A program made the translations under genes and the position numbers. The notes below the pieces were generated by a model. That model was not told where the DNA came from, ran no database searches, and saw only the letters and a list, made by a program, of their open reading frames with translations. A DNA stretch of 64,000 bases from Nonomuraea angiospora (GTDB lineage Bacteria; Actinomycetota; Actinomycetes; Streptosporangiales; Streptosporangiaceae): the NCBI RefSeq assembly GCF_014873145.1, contig NZ_JADBEK010000001.1, positions 11,284,001-11,348,000 of the forward strand. Direction: 5' to 3'. The first letter of the stretch is position 1. Every line of letters starts with the position of its first letter. Shown in pieces: positions 63,012-64,000 of the stretch.

Positions 63012-63311
63012 CGGCAGGGCCTCGCGCTTCCCGGTATCAGCCAGCGCATGCTGACCGCCACCCTGCGCCTGCTCGAACGCGATGGGCTGGTCACGCGCAG
63101 CGTCTACGCCGAGGTGCCGCCTCGCGTCGACTACGAGCTGACGCCGCTCGGCCGCACGTTGCTCGAGCGCGTCTGGGGACTGGTCGACTGGGCCGTGGAG
63201 CACCACGACGACATCGAAGGCGCCCGCGGCCGCTACGATGCCCGGCGCCCGCCCGAAGAGCGGCTCGGCCTGGCCCAGGGCTCGCTGCCCCTCGCCCGAG
63301 ATCCCGGGTGA
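63012..63311 (+). pseudogene. HxlR-family regulator lacking its N-terminus
   Basis: FPGISQRMLTATLRLLERDG LVTRSVYAEVPPRVDYELTP LGRTLLERVWGLVDWAVEHH is the second half of an HxlR winged HTH. The N-terminal part (W-K-x-x-I-L-x-x-L and F-x-E-L-x-R) is missing, the sequence before about 63020 being unrelated. An internal ATG at 63048 exists but would remove the recognition helix. The minus strand just upstream ends another fragment (ALPERATVVLVREPIGF, stop about 62967). Confidence 0.6.
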
Positions 63312-63320
63312 CGAGCGGCG

Positions 63321-63827
63321 TCAGGCGACCGCGCGCAGCGGGACCGCGTTCACCTCGTCGGCCAGCTCGCGAAGCCGGGGCCGTAGCTCCTCGGCCAGCG
63401 GGGTGATCTGCGTGTCCAGCACGAACAGCCCCCGCGTCACGTGCCGCGCCCCCAGCACGCTGAGCACCGGCCGCAGGGCGTAGTCCACCGCCAGCAGATG
63501 CGCCTGCGTGCCCCCGGTGGCGATGGGCACCACGGTCTTGCCGGCGAACGCCTTCTGCGGCAGCCCGTCGAGGAAGGCCTTGACCAGGCCGGTGTAGGCG
63601 GCCTTGTAGATGGGCGTGGCCAGGACGATCACGTCGGCTTCGGCCACGGAGCGCTCCGCCGCCACGATGTCCGGATGGTCGCGGCCGAGCAGGAGCGGCT
63701 CGGCGGGCAGGTCGCGTAGGTGGAGCAGGGAGACCGCGCCGTCCAGGAGCTCGGCCACGTGGTCGAGGAGTCGTCCGGTGCGGGAGGTCGCGGAGGGGCT
63801 GCCCGAAATCAGGAGCACGGGGGTCAT
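63321..63827 (-). CDS. ssuE: NADPH-dependent FMN reductase (SsuE-like)
   Basis: 168 residues. Flavodoxin-like phosphate loop LLISGSPSATSRTGRLLDHV and the SsuE motif VLATPIYKAAYTGLVKAFLD with GLPQKAFAGKTVVPIATGG. SsuE supplies reduced FMN to two-component monooxygenases such as SsuD or DszC-like enzymes; the upstream gene on the same strand is an acyl-CoA-dehydrogenase-type candidate, 14 bp away, so the pair forms a working unit. It may belong to the same regulon as the transporter operon downstream. Confidence 0.85.
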   Translation of the reverse strand: MTPVLLISGSPSATSRTGRLLDHVAELLDGAVSLLHLRDLPAEPLLLGRDHPDIVAAERSVAEADVIVLATPIYKAAYTGLVKAFLDGLPQKAFAGKTVVPIATGGTQAHLLAVDYALRPVLSVLGARHVTRGLFVLDTQITPLAEELRPRLRELADEVNAVPLRAVA

Positions 63828-63841
63828 GACGGAGATCCCTT

Positions 63842-64000
63842 TCAGAACAGGCCGTTCAGCGGCGGCTGCGTACCGGTGAGGTGGTAGGCGCCGACCACGG
63901 CGGCCTTCCAGGCGCGGGGGTTGTGGTTGGCGACGGTCCTGGCGTTGCGCCAGTGCCGGTCGAGGTTGTGGCGGCGCGCGACCGCGGAGCCGCCGCCCAC
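63842..64000 (-). CDS. Acyl-CoA dehydrogenase-type flavin monooxygenase, C-terminal end (partial)
   Basis: The 52 codons within the window read VGGGSAVARRHNLDRHWRNA RTVANHNPRAWKAAVVGAYH LTGTQPPLNGLF. The R-N-A-R-T-x-x-x-H-x-P pattern and the final segment match the SfnB/DszC group, flavin-dependent enzymes that oxidise sulfone, sulfoxide or thiophene-type sulfur using FMNH2 from an SsuE-like reductase. The rest lies beyond 64000. Confidence 0.75.
   Translation of the reverse strand: MGGGSAVARRHNLDRHWRNARTVANHNPRAWKAAVVGAYHLTGTQPPLNGLF

Overview
High-GC (about 70% by eye) actinobacterial chromosomal DNA. The gene set (HspR/CbpM-type chaperone operon, LAL regulator, ECF sigma factor with a DGPF partner, F420/PPOX-type protein, sugar ABC operon without its own ATPase, DUF1931, DUF427, many GTG starts and ATGA/GTGA overlaps) fits a filamentous actinomycete, probably Streptosporangiales (Nonomuraea, Actinomadura or a relative). 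That placement is inference. I saw no rRNA, tRNA or CRISPR array.

Layout. (1) 0-4.3 kb: a broken MBL-fold gene, an NTF2-like protein, a TetR regulator with two HTH domains facing a class A flavoprotein monooxygenase, then a graveyard of IS5-like, IS481 and tyrosine-recombinase remnants. (2) 4.3-11.3 kb: two formaldehyde-dehydrogenase-like zinc alcohol dehydrogenases, a PfpI/DJ-1 protein, an SRPBCC membrane protein, more IS remnants, two membrane proteins and a DUF2267 protein. (3) 11.5-24 kb: a LAL-type LuxR regulator followed by an apparently single ten-gene stress operon: hsp20, yflT-like, dnaK, grpE, cbpA-type dnaJ, cbpM/hspR, clpB, thioredoxin, a CAP-domain/TrxR-like flavoprotein and DUF1931. 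(4) 24-25.8 kb: decayed DNA with a broken htpX. (5) 25.8-32.6 kb: a LacI-regulated unit with a secreted double esterase and a sugar ABC importer. (6) 32.6-48.3 kb: a mixed accessory region with a P450, an epimerase, an AhpD-like protein, a paralogue of the flavoprotein monooxygenase, a DGPF/ECF42-like sigma pair, DoxX, SnoaL, XRE, alpha/beta hydrolase, an MFS/PPOX pair with divergent MarR, and carbonic anhydrase, interspersed with many gene fragments. (7) 48.5-58.4 kb: a nine-gene, tightly coupled operon with a dipeptide-type ABC importer, an alpha/beta hydrolase, an IPNS-like 2OG-Fe(II) oxygenase, DUF427, a fumarate-reductase/AprA-like flavoprotein and a 2[4Fe-4S] ferredoxin. (8) 59.2-64 kb: a sulfonate-type module with a TauD-like dioxygenase, an SsuABC-like importer, an SsuE-like FMN reductase and the end of a flavin-dependent acyl-CoA-dehydrogenase-type monooxygenase.

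How it fits together. Regions 7 and 8 lie back to back and are most simply read as uptake and oxidative breakdown of organosulfur (or similar oxidised organic) compounds; region 7 is the best candidate for an undescribed pathway. Region 3 looks like a self-contained protein-quality-control and redox stress island. Region 5 is a carbohydrate-ester scavenging unit. Between these coherent blocks lie roughly 25 truncated or frameshifted gene remnants, often with internal deletions, so the window looks like a recombination-prone accessory region undergoing decay.
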